A stretch of 64,000 nt of DNA from Nocardiopsis flavescens (GCF_900141985.1 NZ_FQZK01000027.1:1-64000); one strand, 5' to 3'; shown: positions 39,315 to 48,810, numbered from the stretch's first letter. The notes: a model not told the origin generated them from the sequence alone. Made by a program: numbers and translations.

Positions 39315-40171
39315 GGGGCGCCTCCGAAGGTGCGGGCCGCCGGGGCGGCGGCCCCGGCGGGGAACGAGAAGACCGCGCCGTCGCCGGGGCCGGGCCGGGC
39401 GAGGCCGACGGACGCGGAGGAGACGAACAGCCGCGGCTCGGGCCCGTCGACCACGCACACGCTCGTGGGCTGGGCGGCCGGTACCCCGACCACCCGCTCC
39501 AGGGCCCCGTCGGGGTCGTAGCGGTGGACCCGCCCGGCGCCCCAGACCGCCACCCACAGGTGCCCGGCGTCGTCGACCTGCATCCCGTCCGGGCTGCCCT
39601 CGGCCAGCCGGGCGAAGACGGTGCGCCCGCCGGGCTCCCCGTCCGGGGACACGTCGTAGGCGTCGATGCGGCCCGCGGCGCTGTCGGCCAGGTACATGCG
39701 GGTTCCGTCCGCGGTGAAGGCGGGGCCGTTGGGCACGGTGTAGCCGTCCAGGACCCGGGTGACCCGGCCGCCGGGGTCGGTGCGGTAGAGCGACCCGGCC
39801 CCGGTCGTGCCGTCGTAGGCCATCGACCCGGCCCAGAACCGGCCGTGCGGGTCGCAGCAGCCGTCGTTCATGCGCATGGGGGCGGCGGCGCCGTCCTCGG
39901 GACGGCCCAGCCACCGCTCCACGCCGCCGGCGCCCAGCAGGGCCACCCCGGTGCCCGCCGCGGCGACGTAGGCGCCCGGCCGGTCCCGGACCGGCGCCAC
40001 CGCCCCCAGCGGCACCCCCAGGGAGGCGACCTCCCGGGCGGGCCCGGGGGAGGAGGGGTCCAGCCGCAGGAGCCTGCCGGCGAGGATGTCCACCACCAGC
40101 AGGTCGGCGCCGTGCAGGCGCAGCCCCTCGCCCAGTTCGAAGCGGTCGGCGCTCCACGGTTCCACGGACAT
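39311..40171 (-). CDS. SMP-30/gluconolactonase/LRE family lactonase
   Basis: A 286-residue six-bladed propeller. FELGEGLRLHGADLLVVDILAGRL (metal Glu), MRMNDGCCDPHGRFWAGSMAYD (metal Asn), PNGPAFTADGTRMYLADS and GSPDGMQVDDAGHLWVAVWGAGRVHRYDPDG (catalytic Asp) are diagnostic. It opens the aldonolactone made by the sugar dehydrogenase. ATG 40171 is preferred over GTG 40180, which sits only a base or so from GGGGGAGG. Confidence 0.9.
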   Translation of the reverse strand: MSVEPWSADRFELGEGLRLHGADLLVVDILAGRLLRLDPSSPGPAREVASLGVPLGAVAPVRDRPGAYVAAAGTGVALLGAGGVERWLGRPEDGAAAPMRMNDGCCDPHGRFWAGSMAYDGTTGAGSLYRTDPGGRVTRVLDGYTVPNGPAFTADGTRMYLADSAAGRIDAYDVSPDGEPGGRTVFARLAEGSPDGMQVDDAGHLWVAVWGAGRVHRYDPDGALERVVGVPAAQPTSVCVVDGPEPRLFVSSASVGLARPGPGDGAVFSFPAGAAAPAARTFGGAP

Positions 40172-40187
40172 GTGCGTCACCTCCCCC

Positions 40188-41333
40188 TCACCACTCCGCG
40201 AAGGAGCCGTCGTCGTGGCTCCACACCGGGGGCCGCCAGCGGTGGCCGGTGCGGTCCGCCCGCCGCACGGCGTCCTCGTCCACCTCCACGCCCAGGCCGG
40301 GGGCCTCGGTGCGGTGGATGTGCCCGTCGGGGAAGGCGAAGGCGTCGGCGTCCAGGACGTAGTCGAGCAGCTCGGCGTCCCGGTTGTAGTGGATGCCCAT
40401 GCTCTGCTCCTGGATGAGGAAGTTGGGCGTGGCGAAGGCGACCTGCAGGCTCGCCGCCAGGGCCAGCGGCCCCAGCGGGCAGTGCGGGGCCAGCAGCGCG
40501 TCGTAGGTCTCGGCCAGCGAGGCGATCCGGCGCACCTCGGAGATCCCCCCGGCGTGCGACAGGTCCGGCTGGGCGACCGCGATGCCCGCCTGGAGCGCGG
40601 GCAGGAACTCGCTCCGGCCGAACAGCCGCTCCCCGGTGGCGATCGGCACCGGGCTGGAGCGCACCACGTCGGCGAGCAGGTGCCCGTACTCGGGCAGCAC
40701 CGGCTCCTCGGCGAACATGGGGCGCAGCGGCTCCAGCAGGGGCAGCACCCGGCGGGCGGTGGCGGCGTTGAACCGGCCGTGGAAGTCCACGGCCACGTCC
40801 CGGTCCGGGCCCAGGACCTCGCGCACCCCGGCCAGCCGCCCCACGATCGCGTCGATCTCCCGGACGGTGGCCGAGCGGCCCACCACCCCGGCCGCGTTCA
40901 TCTTGACGGCGGTCAGCCCGGACTCCACGCGCGCGGCGACGGCGTCGGCCAGCTCGGCCGGGTCGTCCCCGCCGACCCAGCCGTACACGCGGACCTTGTC
41001 GCGGACCGGGCCGCCCAGCAGCCGGTGCACGGGCACGCCCAGGCTCTTGCCCGCGATGTCCCACAGCGCCTGGTCCAGCCCGGCGACGGCGCTGGAGAGC
41101 ACCGGCCCGCCGCGGTAGAACGCGGCCTTGGTGAGGCGCTGCCAGTGGTGCTCGACGGGGCGGGGGTCCTGGCCCAGCAGGAGGTCGGACAGCTCCCCGA
41201 CGGCGGCGCGCACCGTCTCGGCCCGCCCCTCCACCACGGGTTCGCCCCAGCCGACGACCCCCTCGTCGGTCTCCACCCGGCACATCAGCCACCGGGGCGG
41301 GACCAGGAAGGTCTCGATACGGGTGATCTTCAC
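40188..41333 (-). CDS. dgoD: D-galactonate dehydratase
   Basis: A 381-residue enolase-superfamily dehydratase with very close resemblance to E. coli DgoD along the whole length: IETFLVPPRWLMCRVETDEG, YRGGPVLSSAVAGLDQALWDI, VYGWVGGD, DFHGRFNAATA (metal Asp and base His), EEPVLPE, TGERLFGR, QPDLSHAGGI, APHCPLGPLALAA, QEQSMGIHYN and the C-terminal WSHDDGSFAEW. It converts D-galactonate into 2-keto-3-deoxygalactonate. GTG 41333 has GGAGAG upstream and overlaps the GntR stop (GTGA). Confidence 0.95.
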   Translation of the reverse strand: MKITRIETFLVPPRWLMCRVETDEGVVGWGEPVVEGRAETVRAAVGELSDLLLGQDPRPVEHHWQRLTKAAFYRGGPVLSSAVAGLDQALWDIAGKSLGVPVHRLLGGPVRDKVRVYGWVGGDDPAELADAVAARVESGLTAVKMNAAGVVGRSATVREIDAIVGRLAGVREVLGPDRDVAVDFHGRFNAATARRVLPLLEPLRPMFAEEPVLPEYGHLLADVVRSSPVPIATGERLFGRSEFLPALQAGIAVAQPDLSHAGGISEVRRIASLAETYDALLAPHCPLGPLALAASLQVAFATPNFLIQEQSMGIHYNRDAELLDYVLDADAFAFPDGHIHRTEAPGLGVEVDEDAVRRADRTGHRWRPPVWSHDDGSFAEW

Positions 41334-42061
41334 TGCGGTCTCTCCAGATCGTCTTCGTGCGCGTCGTCCTCGGTGACGCGGAGCAGGTCCTCCCGGGCCT
41401 GGGCGAGCAGGGAGCGCATGGCGGCCTCGGCGGCGGCCGGGTCCCCGGCGGCGACGGCGTCGGTGACGGCCCCGTGGCTGGGCACCGGGTCCTTGTGCGC
41501 GCCCCCGTGCACCAGGCGGTCGCGCTCGGACAGCCCCGCGGCGAAGAAGACGTCGGTGCGGGTGAACAGCTCGTTGTGCGTCGCCGCCAGCAGGGCGCGG
41601 TGCCAGCGCAGGTCGGCCCGGACGGCCTCCTCGGCCGGGCCGTCCGCGGTCTCGCCCATCTCCGCCAGCGCGGCCCGCAGCTCGGCGGTGTCGCCGCCGG
41701 TGCGGCGCTCGGCGGCGAGCCGGGCGGCGGCGGGCTCCAGGGCGTCGCGCAGCTCGGCCAGGTCGCGGAAGAACACGTCGCCGGCCCCCGCGGCGATCTG
41801 CCACCGGACCACGTCCGGGTCGAGCAGGTTCCAGTCGCCGCGGGGGCGCACGAACGTCCCCTTCTTCTGCCGCGAGCCCACCAGGCCCTTGGCCGCCAGG
41901 ACCTTGATCGCCTCGCGGATCGCGGTCAGGCTCAGGTCCAGCTCCCCGCTGAGCGCGGCCAGGTCGATCGTCTCGCCCTCGCCGATCCGGCCGGAGAGCA
42001 CGCGCTCCCCCAGCAACCGCACCGTCTGGCCGTGCACACCGCGCCCCGAGTAGGCCGCCAT
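41330..42061 (-). CDS. GntR (FadR subfamily) regulator of the galactonate operon
   Basis: A 243-residue regulator. The N-terminal segment VHGQTVRLLGERVLSGRIGEGETIDLAALSGELDLSLTAIREAIKVLAAKGLVGSRQKKGTFVRPR and the sentence-like WNLLDPDVVRW are typical of DgoR-type proteins; an FCD domain follows. It lies within the operon immediately before dgoD, as dgoR does in enterobacteria, so galactonate responsiveness is likely. Confidence 0.88.
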   Translation of the reverse strand: MAAYSGRGVHGQTVRLLGERVLSGRIGEGETIDLAALSGELDLSLTAIREAIKVLAAKGLVGSRQKKGTFVRPRGDWNLLDPDVVRWQIAAGAGDVFFRDLAELRDALEPAAARLAAERRTGGDTAELRAALAEMGETADGPAEEAVRADLRWHRALLAATHNELFTRTDVFFAAGLSERDRLVHGGAHKDPVPSHGAVTDAVAAGDPAAAEAAMRSLLAQAREDLLRVTEDDAHEDDLERPQ

Positions 42062-42083
42062 CGCTTCCTCCGTTCCGGGCGCC

Positions 42084-42839
42084 TTACGACGACGCCTTGT
42101 AGATACTCCACCCTCCGTCGACCGGCAGGCTCGCCCCGGTGACGTAGGAGGCCTCCGCGGAGGCCAGGAAGGAGATGACGGAGGCGACCTCGCCGGGGTC
42201 GCCGAAGCGGCCCGCCGCGGTCTGCTCGACGCTGGCGCGCCGGTCCTCCTCGCCCACGCCCTCCCAAGCGGCGGTGAGCACCGGGCCGGGCAGCACGCAG
42301 TTGACGCGCACGCGCGGCCCGTACTCCACGGCCAGCTGGCGGGTCAGCGCGGTGAGCCCGCCCTTGGTGGTGGCGTAGGCCGGGCGCCCCGGGAGCCCGA
42401 ACCAGGCGTGCACCGAGGAGGTGACGACGACGCTGCCGCCCTGGGCGGACAGGTCCTCCAGGCAGGCGCGCACCCCCAGGAACGCGCCGGTGAGGTTGAC
42501 CGACAGCTGCCGCTCCCAGGAGGCGAGCGAGGTCTCGTGCGCGGGCGCCTGCTCGAAGGTGTACGCGTTGGAGACCAGCACCCCCACCGGCCCGAAGGCG
42601 GCGCGCGCCTCCTCCACGACGCGGGTCCAGGAGGCCTCGTCGGCCACGTCGGCCCGCAGCGCCAGGGCCCGGCCGCCGCGGGCGCGGATGCGCTCGGCGG
42701 CCCCCTCCACGCCGGGGGACAGGTCGGTCAGCACCACCGAGGCGCCCTCGGCGGCCAGGCGGGCCGCGGTGGCCTCCCCGATGCCCTGCGCCGCCCCGGT
42801 CACCACGGCCGTCGTTCCCGTGTGCCTGCCGTCGGTCAT
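42084..42839 (-). CDS. SDR family sugar dehydrogenase
   Basis: A 251-residue classical SDR: AVVTGAAQGIGEATAARLA (TGxxxGxG), a slightly unusual VSNAYTFEQ in place of NNAG, TSSVHAW (Ser), YATTK (YxxxK), and C-terminal GASLPVDGGWSIYKASS. Context suggests oxidation of D-galactose (or a related aldose) to the lactone. ATG 42839 is chosen over GTG 42845 from the spacing to ACGGAG. Confidence 0.88.
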   Translation of the reverse strand: MTDGRHTGTTAVVTGAAQGIGEATAARLAAEGASVVLTDLSPGVEGAAERIRARGGRALALRADVADEASWTRVVEEARAAFGPVGVLVSNAYTFEQAPAHETSLASWERQLSVNLTGAFLGVRACLEDLSAQGGSVVVTSSVHAWFGLPGRPAYATTKGGLTALTRQLAVEYGPRVRVNCVLPGPVLTAAWEGVGEEDRRASVEQTAAGRFGDPGEVASVISFLASAEASYVTGASLPVDGGWSIYKASS

Positions 42840-42909
42840 GCCCACTCCGTCCTCTGGTCGGTCGGCGGGTGCGCCCGGCGGGCGCCGCCTCCCCGGGGCC
42901 GCGGCCCGG

Positions 42910-44118
42910 TCACCGCTCCTCCGGGGTGAAGTCCACGTCGGCCGGGGTGTGCGACCCGGACCCGGGTACCGGGGTGTCGAACCGTACGGGCTCGCCGGGC
43001 AGGGCCCGCGCGAGAACGGCGCCGGACTCCCGGTGCACCAGGGAGCCGGCCCGGCGGGACGTGAACGCCCCGGCCAGGCGGGGCCGCGCGGGGTCCCGGG
43101 CGTCCCAGCGGGGCGCCCGCTCCCAGAAGCCGTCCGGGGTGACCCCGGCGACCGGCCCCGTCCCGGTGCCGAGGCCGAACTCGACGGCCAGCCGCGTCGC
43201 CTGGCCCGGCGCCAGGTCGGCGAGGGGGCCCAGCGCCTCGACCTCGGTCACCCGGTCGACCGGGCACAGCCCGCCCAGGTGCTCCAGCGGCCGGTCCACC
43301 GGCGCCTCCAGCCAGACCTCGGCGCGCGAGCCGGAGTCGGGGTAGGCGCCCCCCTCCGCCACGGCGAAGCGCTGGGTCAGGGTGCCGGCGGCGCCCACGT
43401 GGGCCAGCCACCCCGAGGCCGTGGGGAAGCCGACCTTGCCCACCACGTCCTGGGCGGGGACCCGCAGCACGCCCGGGGCGTGCTCCAAGACCCGCGGGTT
43501 GCCGTTGCCCGCCACCAGCGGGACGGTGTGCGGGCCCGGCCCGCGCACGCCCGCGTACACGCCGCCCGCGTCCCCGGCCGCGCCGGAGCCGTCGATCTGC
43601 GTGACGTTCCACAGCGCCCACCGGCGGGCGGTGCCGGAGGTGTTGACCGCCTCCAGGTCCAGCCGGAACCCGGCGGTGCCGGGCTCCAGGGTGATGCGGC
43701 GGCGCAGGCGCAGCCCCGACCGCGGGTCGTCCCCGCTGGTCAGGGTGAGCACGGCGGAGCCGTCGGCGGCGGAGGAGGCCTCGGCCGCGTAGGCGCCCGA
43801 GTCCAGGACGGGGTCGGGGGGACCGGCCCACTGTCCGGGCCCGTCCCACCCCTGGGGCGCGGGCCAGGTCTTGTCCCCGCCCACGTTGTTCCACGCGCTC
43901 ATCGGCCCGTCCACCGGGCCCAGCTCCACACCCGGGACGGCCCGCAGGTCCGCGTCCAGCAGGCGCGGGTTGCGGTACAGGTGCTCGCGGCCCCGCAGGC
44001 GCACCGACAGCAGGCGCCCGCCCAGGCCGGGGGCGGCCGTCAGCCGGACCGTCCCGTTGTCCAGGACGATCCGCTCGCCGACCCCCGCCCCCTCGCGGCG
44101 GACCTCCGCGCCGCTCAT
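42910..44118 (-). CDS. DUF4380/aldose-1-epimerase-like protein
   Basis: A 402-residue beta-sandwich protein with galactose-mutarotase features: IVLDNGTVRLTAAPGLGGRLLSVRLRGREHLYRN at the start, NNVGGDKTWPAPQGWDGPGQW, and RRWALWNVTQIDGSG. It resembles DUF4380 and related carbohydrate-binding epimerase folds. Its likely role is anomer interconversion before the dehydrogenase. ATG 44118 overlaps the dehydrogenase stop (ATGA). Family assignment is moderate. Confidence 0.7.
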   Translation of the reverse strand: MSGAEVRREGAGVGERIVLDNGTVRLTAAPGLGGRLLSVRLRGREHLYRNPRLLDADLRAVPGVELGPVDGPMSAWNNVGGDKTWPAPQGWDGPGQWAGPPDPVLDSGAYAAEASSAADGSAVLTLTSGDDPRSGLRLRRRITLEPGTAGFRLDLEAVNTSGTARRWALWNVTQIDGSGAAGDAGGVYAGVRGPGPHTVPLVAGNGNPRVLEHAPGVLRVPAQDVVGKVGFPTASGWLAHVGAAGTLTQRFAVAEGGAYPDSGSRAEVWLEAPVDRPLEHLGGLCPVDRVTEVEALGPLADLAPGQATRLAVEFGLGTGTGPVAGVTPDGFWERAPRWDARDPARPRLAGAFTSRRAGSLVHRESGAVLARALPGEPVRFDTPVPGSGSHTPADVDFTPEER

Positions 44119-45203
44119 CCGGCCTCCCCGTTGACCAGGCACACCTTGCCCCGGCTCGCGCCCGCGGCCAGCCGGTAGGCGGCGTCGGCCTCGGACAGGT
44201 CGAAGCGGTCCGAGACCACCCGCTCGGGGGACAGCCCCCAGCGGACCAGGTTGACCGACAGCTCGGCCATGGCGGGCAGCGAGGTCACCCACGACGCGTA
44301 CAGGGTGAGCTGCTTGTGCAGGAGGGTGTCCGACACCTCGGTCTCCAGGGTGCCGCCCTCGCCCACCAGGGACACCCGGCCCCACTCGGCCGCCCCCTCC
44401 AGGGCCAGGGAGCGGCCCGCGCGCGAGCCGGAGCAGTCGATGGCGGTGGCCGCGCCCCGCCCGCCGGTGGTCCGGGCGACCACCTCGGCGGCCTCCTCCG
44501 GGGAGGCCAGCGCGTCGAACACGTCCAGGGTCCGCGCCCACGCGCGGCGCCCCTCGTCGGGCTCCACGCCGATGACGCGGGCGGCGCCCATGCCGCCGCC
44601 GATCATGCCCGCGGCCAGGCCGACCGGGCCCAGGCCCACGACCAGCAGGTCGCCGTCGCCGTTGACGCCGATGCGCCGCAGGCCCTCGTAGGCGGTGCCG
44701 AACCCGCAGGCGATGAGCGCGCCGTCCACGAAGGACAGCTCGTCGGGCAGCGGGACCAGGGTCGACTCCTCGGCGAGCAGGTACTCGGCGTGGCCGCCGT
44801 CGCGCTGCCAGCCGTAGGAGGCCCGGCCCGGGTCGGTGCAGCTGATCATGTGGCCGCGGCGGCAGTTGTCGCAGAGCCCGCAGCCGGCGATGTGGTACAC
44901 GATGACCCGGTCGCCGGGGCCGAACCGGCGGCACCCGGGGCCGGCCTGCACCACCGTGCCCGAGGGCTCGTGGCCCGCCACGACGCCCCGGTAGGCGGGG
45001 CCGTCGACGCCGCGGTGCGTCTTGTGCTCGCGGTAGATGTAGCCGATGTCGCTGCCGCAGATGCCCGAGGCGCCGATCCGCAGCAGCACCTGGCCCGGTC
45101 CGGGCTCGGGCACGGGCAGGGTGTCCACGACCGCCGTGGAGTCGCCGGGCAGGCGCACCCCGCGCATGGTGGCGGGCAGGGGCCCGGAGTCCGTCGCGTT
45201 CAC
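44115..45203 (-). CDS. Zinc-dependent alcohol/sugar dehydrogenase (MDR family)
   Basis: A 362-residue medium-chain dehydrogenase. GASGICGSDIGYIYREHKTHRG (catalytic zinc Cys), GHEPSGTVVQAG (zinc His/Glu), the structural zinc cysteines in GCGLCDNCRRGHMISC, and the Rossmann VVGLGPVGLAAGMIGGGMGA are all visible. It resembles L-iditol/galactitol-type dehydrogenases. It lies between the ABC importer and the mutarotase-like gene, so it probably oxidises the imported sugar or sugar alcohol. GTG 45203. Confidence 0.9.
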   Translation of the reverse strand: MNATDSGPLPATMRGVRLPGDSTAVVDTLPVPEPGPGQVLLRIGASGICGSDIGYIYREHKTHRGVDGPAYRGVVAGHEPSGTVVQAGPGCRRFGPGDRVIVYHIAGCGLCDNCRRGHMISCTDPGRASYGWQRDGGHAEYLLAEESTLVPLPDELSFVDGALIACGFGTAYEGLRRIGVNGDGDLLVVGLGPVGLAAGMIGGGMGAARVIGVEPDEGRRAWARTLDVFDALASPEEAAEVVARTTGGRGAATAIDCSGSRAGRSLALEGAAEWGRVSLVGEGGTLETEVSDTLLHKQLTLYASWVTSLPAMAELSVNLVRWGLSPERVVSDRFDLSEADAAYRLAAGASRGKVCLVNGEAG

Positions 45204-45222
45204 TGTTGTTCCCCCGTTCGGG

Positions 45223-46233
45223 TCAGGCGAGCCGGTTGGCGGCGCTGCGCCTGCTGATGACGACGTTGATCAGGACGGCCCCGACGATGATGAGGCCGCG
45301 CACCACGTCCTGGAAGAACGAGTTGACCCCGAGCAGGACCAGGCCGTTGGCGATGACGGTGATGAAGACGACGCCCAGGAAGGTGCCGCCGAGCGAGCCG
45401 CGCCCGCCGGCCAGCGCGGTGCCGCCGATGACGACGGCCGCGATGACGTCGAACTCCAGGCCGGCGGCGGCGCCGCCGTTGCCCGAGCCCAGGCGGGCCG
45501 CCAGCAGCACGCCGGTGATCGCCGCGAGCAGGCCGGTGGTGGCGAACAGCAGGACGCGCACCCGGGTGACGTTGAGCCCGGCCAGCTGCGCGGCGGCCGC
45601 GTTGCCGCCGATGGCGTAGACCGACCGCCCGTAGGCGGTGTACCTGGCGACGTAGGCGAAGACGCCGAACAGGACCAGCATGACCAGCGCGGCGGTGGGG
45701 ATGCCCAGCACGGACCCGCCGAGCACGTCGAGCAGGGCGCTCTCGGGCAGCGGGACGGGCAGCGCGTCGGTCATGTACAGGGCCAGGCCGCCCAGGACGC
45801 TCCACAGCCCCAGCGTGGTGATGAAGGACGGCACGTTGAACCGGGCTCTGAGCCACCCGGCCAGGGCGCCCCACAGCAGGCCCATGGCCAGGGTGACCAG
45901 GATGGCGCCGACCACGCCCAGGTTCCACTCGGTGGCGCCCGTGGCGACGATGACCGACGCGAAGGCGACGGCCGGGCCGATGCTGATGTCGATCTCCCCG
46001 GCGATGATCACCAGGGTGACGCCCCAGGCTGCGATGCCGATGGTGGCGGCGTTGCGCAGCAGGCCGAGCTGGTTGTCCAGGCTCAGGAACCCGGAGGCGG
46101 TGAGCCCCAGGACGATGTACAGGAGCGCGATGGCGGCCAGGAGGCCGATCTCGTTGAGGCGGTGGCCGTGGCGGCCGATGAAGTCGCCGCGGGCGGGGAC
46201 CGCCGCGCCGGTGACCTTGGTGGTGGTGGTCAT
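45223..46233 (-). CDS. Sugar ABC permease (RbsC/BPD_transp_2 type)
   Basis: A 336-residue permease with ~9-10 helices, ITLGLWSVLGG-type and GGTALAGGRGSLGGTFLGVVFITVIANGLVLLGVNSFFQDVVRGLIIVGAVLINVV segments that are signature for ribose/galactose-class importers, and VTLVIIAGEIDISIGPAVAFASV. It pairs with the duplicated ATPase upstream and the binding protein. ATG 46233. Confidence 0.92.
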   Translation of the reverse strand: MTTTTKVTGAAVPARGDFIGRHGHRLNEIGLLAAIALLYIVLGLTASGFLSLDNQLGLLRNAATIGIAAWGVTLVIIAGEIDISIGPAVAFASVIVATGATEWNLGVVGAILVTLAMGLLWGALAGWLRARFNVPSFITTLGLWSVLGGLALYMTDALPVPLPESALLDVLGGSVLGIPTAALVMLVLFGVFAYVARYTAYGRSVYAIGGNAAAAQLAGLNVTRVRVLLFATTGLLAAITGVLLAARLGSGNGGAAAGLEFDVIAAVVIGGTALAGGRGSLGGTFLGVVFITVIANGLVLLGVNSFFQDVVRGLIIVGAVLINVVISRRSAANRLA

Positions 46234-46247
46234 TGCTACCTCGCCGT

Positions 46248-47771
46248 TCACGCCGCCATCGCGGCGGCCATGATGTTGTCCAGGGTGATGTCGTCGCCGG
46301 TGAACTCGCCGTGCAGGCGCCCCGCGCGCAGGGCCAGCACGCGGTCGCACACCAGCGGCAGCTCCTCCAGCTCGCTGGAGACGAACAGGACGGCCGCGCC
46401 CTGCCCGGCCAGCTCGCGGACGATGCCGTAGATCTGCGCCTTGGCCTCCACGTCGACGCCGCGGGTGGGCTCGTCCAGCAGCAGGATGCGGCTTCCGGCG
46501 TGCAGCCACCGGCCGATGACGGCCTTCTGCTGGTTGCCGCCGCTGAGGTTGACGATCGGGGTGTCGGGGCCGGAGGCCTTGATCGACAGCCGGTCGATGA
46601 GGTCGCGGCCCAGGGAGGAGACCCGCGAGGGCAGCACGGTCCCGGCCCGGGAGGCGCCGCCGAACCAGGTCATGACCATGTTCTCGGAGACGCCCAGCAG
46701 GGGGACCACGCCCTCGCCCTTGCGGTCCTCGGGGGTGATGCCCACGCCCAGGCGCCGCATGGCCCGCGGGGTGGGGCGCGCCACCGGGGTCCCGTCCACC
46801 TCCACGGTGCCGCCGCAGGGCGCGAACCCGGCCAGGGCGCGCAGCAGCTCGGTGCGCCCGGAGCCCATGAGGCCGCCCAGGCCCAGGACCTCGCCCGGGT
46901 ACAGGTCGAAGGAGACCCCCTCGACCTTGGGCGGCACCGACAGGTCGCGGACCGACAGCAGCGGGGTGCCCCCGGCGTGGGCGCGGCGCCGCGGCGGGGC
47001 CTGCTCCTGCCCGGCGTCCCCGCCCAGCATGAGGGAGACGATGCGCGCGGTGGTGGCCCCCCTGACGGGCACGGTCTCCACCACGGCGCCGTCGCGCATG
47101 ACGGTGACGGTGTCGGCGACCCGGCGGATCTCGTCCAGCCGGTGGCTGACGTAGACGACGCCCACCCCGCGCGAGGCGACGCGCGTGACGGCCTCCAGCA
47201 CGGTCTCGGCCTCGGCCGCGGCCAGGGCGCTGGTGGGCTCGTCCAGGATGAGCAGCCGGGGCCGGGCGCGGAAGGCGCGGGCGATCTCCACCAGCTGCTG
47301 CTGGGCCAGGGGCAGCTCCCCGACGCGGGTCTGGGGGGAGATGTCCACGCCGAGTTCGGCGAAGACCTCCTCGGCGCCCGCGCGCATGGCGGCGTAGTCG
47401 ATGCGCCCGCGCCCGCCGGGCCAGGAGCCGAGGTAGAGGTTCTCCGCGGCCGACAGCTCCGGGACCAGGCTCAGCTCCTGGTAGACGGTGCCCACGCCGA
47501 GTTCGGCGGCCCGGCGGATGCCGCCGCCGGCCAGCGGGGTGCCGCCGATCTCGATGTCGCCGGCGTCGGGCGCCTCCACGCCGGACAGCAGCCGGATGAG
47601 GGTGGACTTGCCGGCGCCGTTGCGCCCGAGCAGGGCGCGGACCTCGCCGGAGCGGATCTCGAAGTCGGCGCCGTCCAGGGCGGTGACGCCGGGGTAGCTC
47701 TTGGTGGCTCCGCGGACGCGGGCCACGACCTCGGTGTCGGGCGCCGCCGCCGGGGCGGTGGTGTCGCTCAT
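46248..47771 (-). CDS. Sugar ABC ATPase (RbsA/MglA type, two NBDs)
   Basis: A 507-residue ATPase with two domains. NBD1: Walker A GRNGAGKST, QELSLVPELSAAENLYLG, a divergent signature LPLAQQQLVEIARA, and LLILDEPTSAL. NBD2: Walker A is GLMGSGRTE (Lys to Arg, as usual in this class), signature LSGGNQQKAVIGRWL, LLLDEPTRGVDVEAKAQIY. This fits carbohydrate CUT2 importers for galactose, ribose or similar. Confidence 0.94.
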   Translation of the reverse strand: MSDTTAPAAAPDTEVVARVRGATKSYPGVTALDGADFEIRSGEVRALLGRNGAGKSTLIRLLSGVEAPDAGDIEIGGTPLAGGGIRRAAELGVGTVYQELSLVPELSAAENLYLGSWPGGRGRIDYAAMRAGAEEVFAELGVDISPQTRVGELPLAQQQLVEIARAFRARPRLLILDEPTSALAAAEAETVLEAVTRVASRGVGVVYVSHRLDEIRRVADTVTVMRDGAVVETVPVRGATTARIVSLMLGGDAGQEQAPPRRRAHAGGTPLLSVRDLSVPPKVEGVSFDLYPGEVLGLGGLMGSGRTELLRALAGFAPCGGTVEVDGTPVARPTPRAMRRLGVGITPEDRKGEGVVPLLGVSENMVMTWFGGASRAGTVLPSRVSSLGRDLIDRLSIKASGPDTPIVNLSGGNQQKAVIGRWLHAGSRILLLDEPTRGVDVEAKAQIYGIVRELAGQGAAVLFVSSELEELPLVCDRVLALRAGRLHGEFTGDDITLDNIMAAAMAA

Positions 47772-47820
47772 GGGTGCTCCACGGGTGGGACGGGACGGAC
47801 GGGTGGACGGGGGCCGCCGG

Positions 47821-48810
47821 TCACGGGATGCCGTCCGGGTGGGCCTGGAGCCACTCCCGGCCGTCCTCGGGGGTGGTGTAGAGGTCGATGGGCGCCGGGG
47901 TGATGAACTCCTCGGGCGCCTGGCCCGCGATGATGCGCTGGACGGTCTCGCCCGCCAGCAGCCCGACCGCGGTGCCGGAGATGTCGACGTTGGCCTTGAG
48001 GATGCGGTGGTCGGCCAGCGCGCGGGCGGCGTCGGTGGACATGTCGCTGCCGAAGACCACGACCTCCCCGGCCAGGCCGCGGTTGGTGACCGCGCGGACC
48101 GCGCCCATGGTGGCGCCGCCCGCCTCGCCGTAGAAGGCGTCCAGGTCGGGGTGGGCGGTGAGCAGGCGCTCGCCCACGTCGACGGCCTCGTCGATGGTGG
48201 CGCCCTCCTGGTTGGCGACGATCTCGGCCGCGGGCAGGCGGTCGAAGAGCGCCTCCTCGAAGCCCTCGCGGCGCTGCACGCAGACCTCGACGAACTCGCA
48301 GTTCAGGACCGCGATGGCGGGGTCGTCCACGCCCTCGGACTCGAAGTGGTCGGCGGCGGCCTCGCCGAGCAGGCGGCCGAACTCGTGGGGGTCGCCCAGG
48401 ATGTAGGAGGTCACGTACTCCCGGGCGGCCTCGTCCTCGATGCAGGTGTTGTAGCAGACCACCGGCACCCCGCTCTCGTGCGCCAGGCGCACGGCCGGGA
48501 TGGAGGCGGTCGCCGAGACCGGGGACAGGACCAGGGCGTCGACGTCGGCCGAGGAGGCGATGTCGACGAAGGTGCTCTCCTCGGAGGCGTCGCCGCGGGC
48601 GTTGAGCTCCAGCAGCTGGAGTTCGCGGCCGGAGCCGTCGGCGTAGTCCTGCATGCCCTGGCGGACCCCGGCGTAGAAGCCCTGGGCGTCCATGTAGACG
48701 ACGCCGATGCGTCCGTCCTCGCCGAGCCTGGCGCCGCAGCCGGCGAGCACCAGTGCGCACAGGACGGCGGTGAGGGCGGCGAGCGCCCGGGGTGGTGGCC
48801 GTCTGCCCAT
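47821..48810 (-). CDS. Sugar ABC substrate-binding lipoprotein (CUT2)
   Basis: A 329-residue lipoprotein: signal peptide ending LCALVLAGC, then a periplasmic-binding type 1 fold (IGVVYMDAQGFYAGVRQGMQDYADG, VDALVLSPVSATASIPAVRLAHESGVPVVCYNTC). It contains three nearby Cys residues (CYNTCIEDE, LNCEFVEVC), more than usual. First gene of the eleven-gene operon; the substrate is presumably galactose, a galactoside or galactofuranose by context. Confidence 0.9.
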   Translation of the reverse strand: MGRRPPPRALAALTAVLCALVLAGCGARLGEDGRIGVVYMDAQGFYAGVRQGMQDYADGSGRELQLLELNARGDASEESTFVDIASSADVDALVLSPVSATASIPAVRLAHESGVPVVCYNTCIEDEAAREYVTSYILGDPHEFGRLLGEAAADHFESEGVDDPAIAVLNCEFVEVCVQRREGFEEALFDRLPAAEIVANQEGATIDEAVDVGERLLTAHPDLDAFYGEAGGATMGAVRAVTNRGLAGEVVVFGSDMSTDAARALADHRILKANVDISGTAVGLLAGETVQRIIAGQAPEEFITPAPIDLYTTPEDGREWLQAHPDGIP

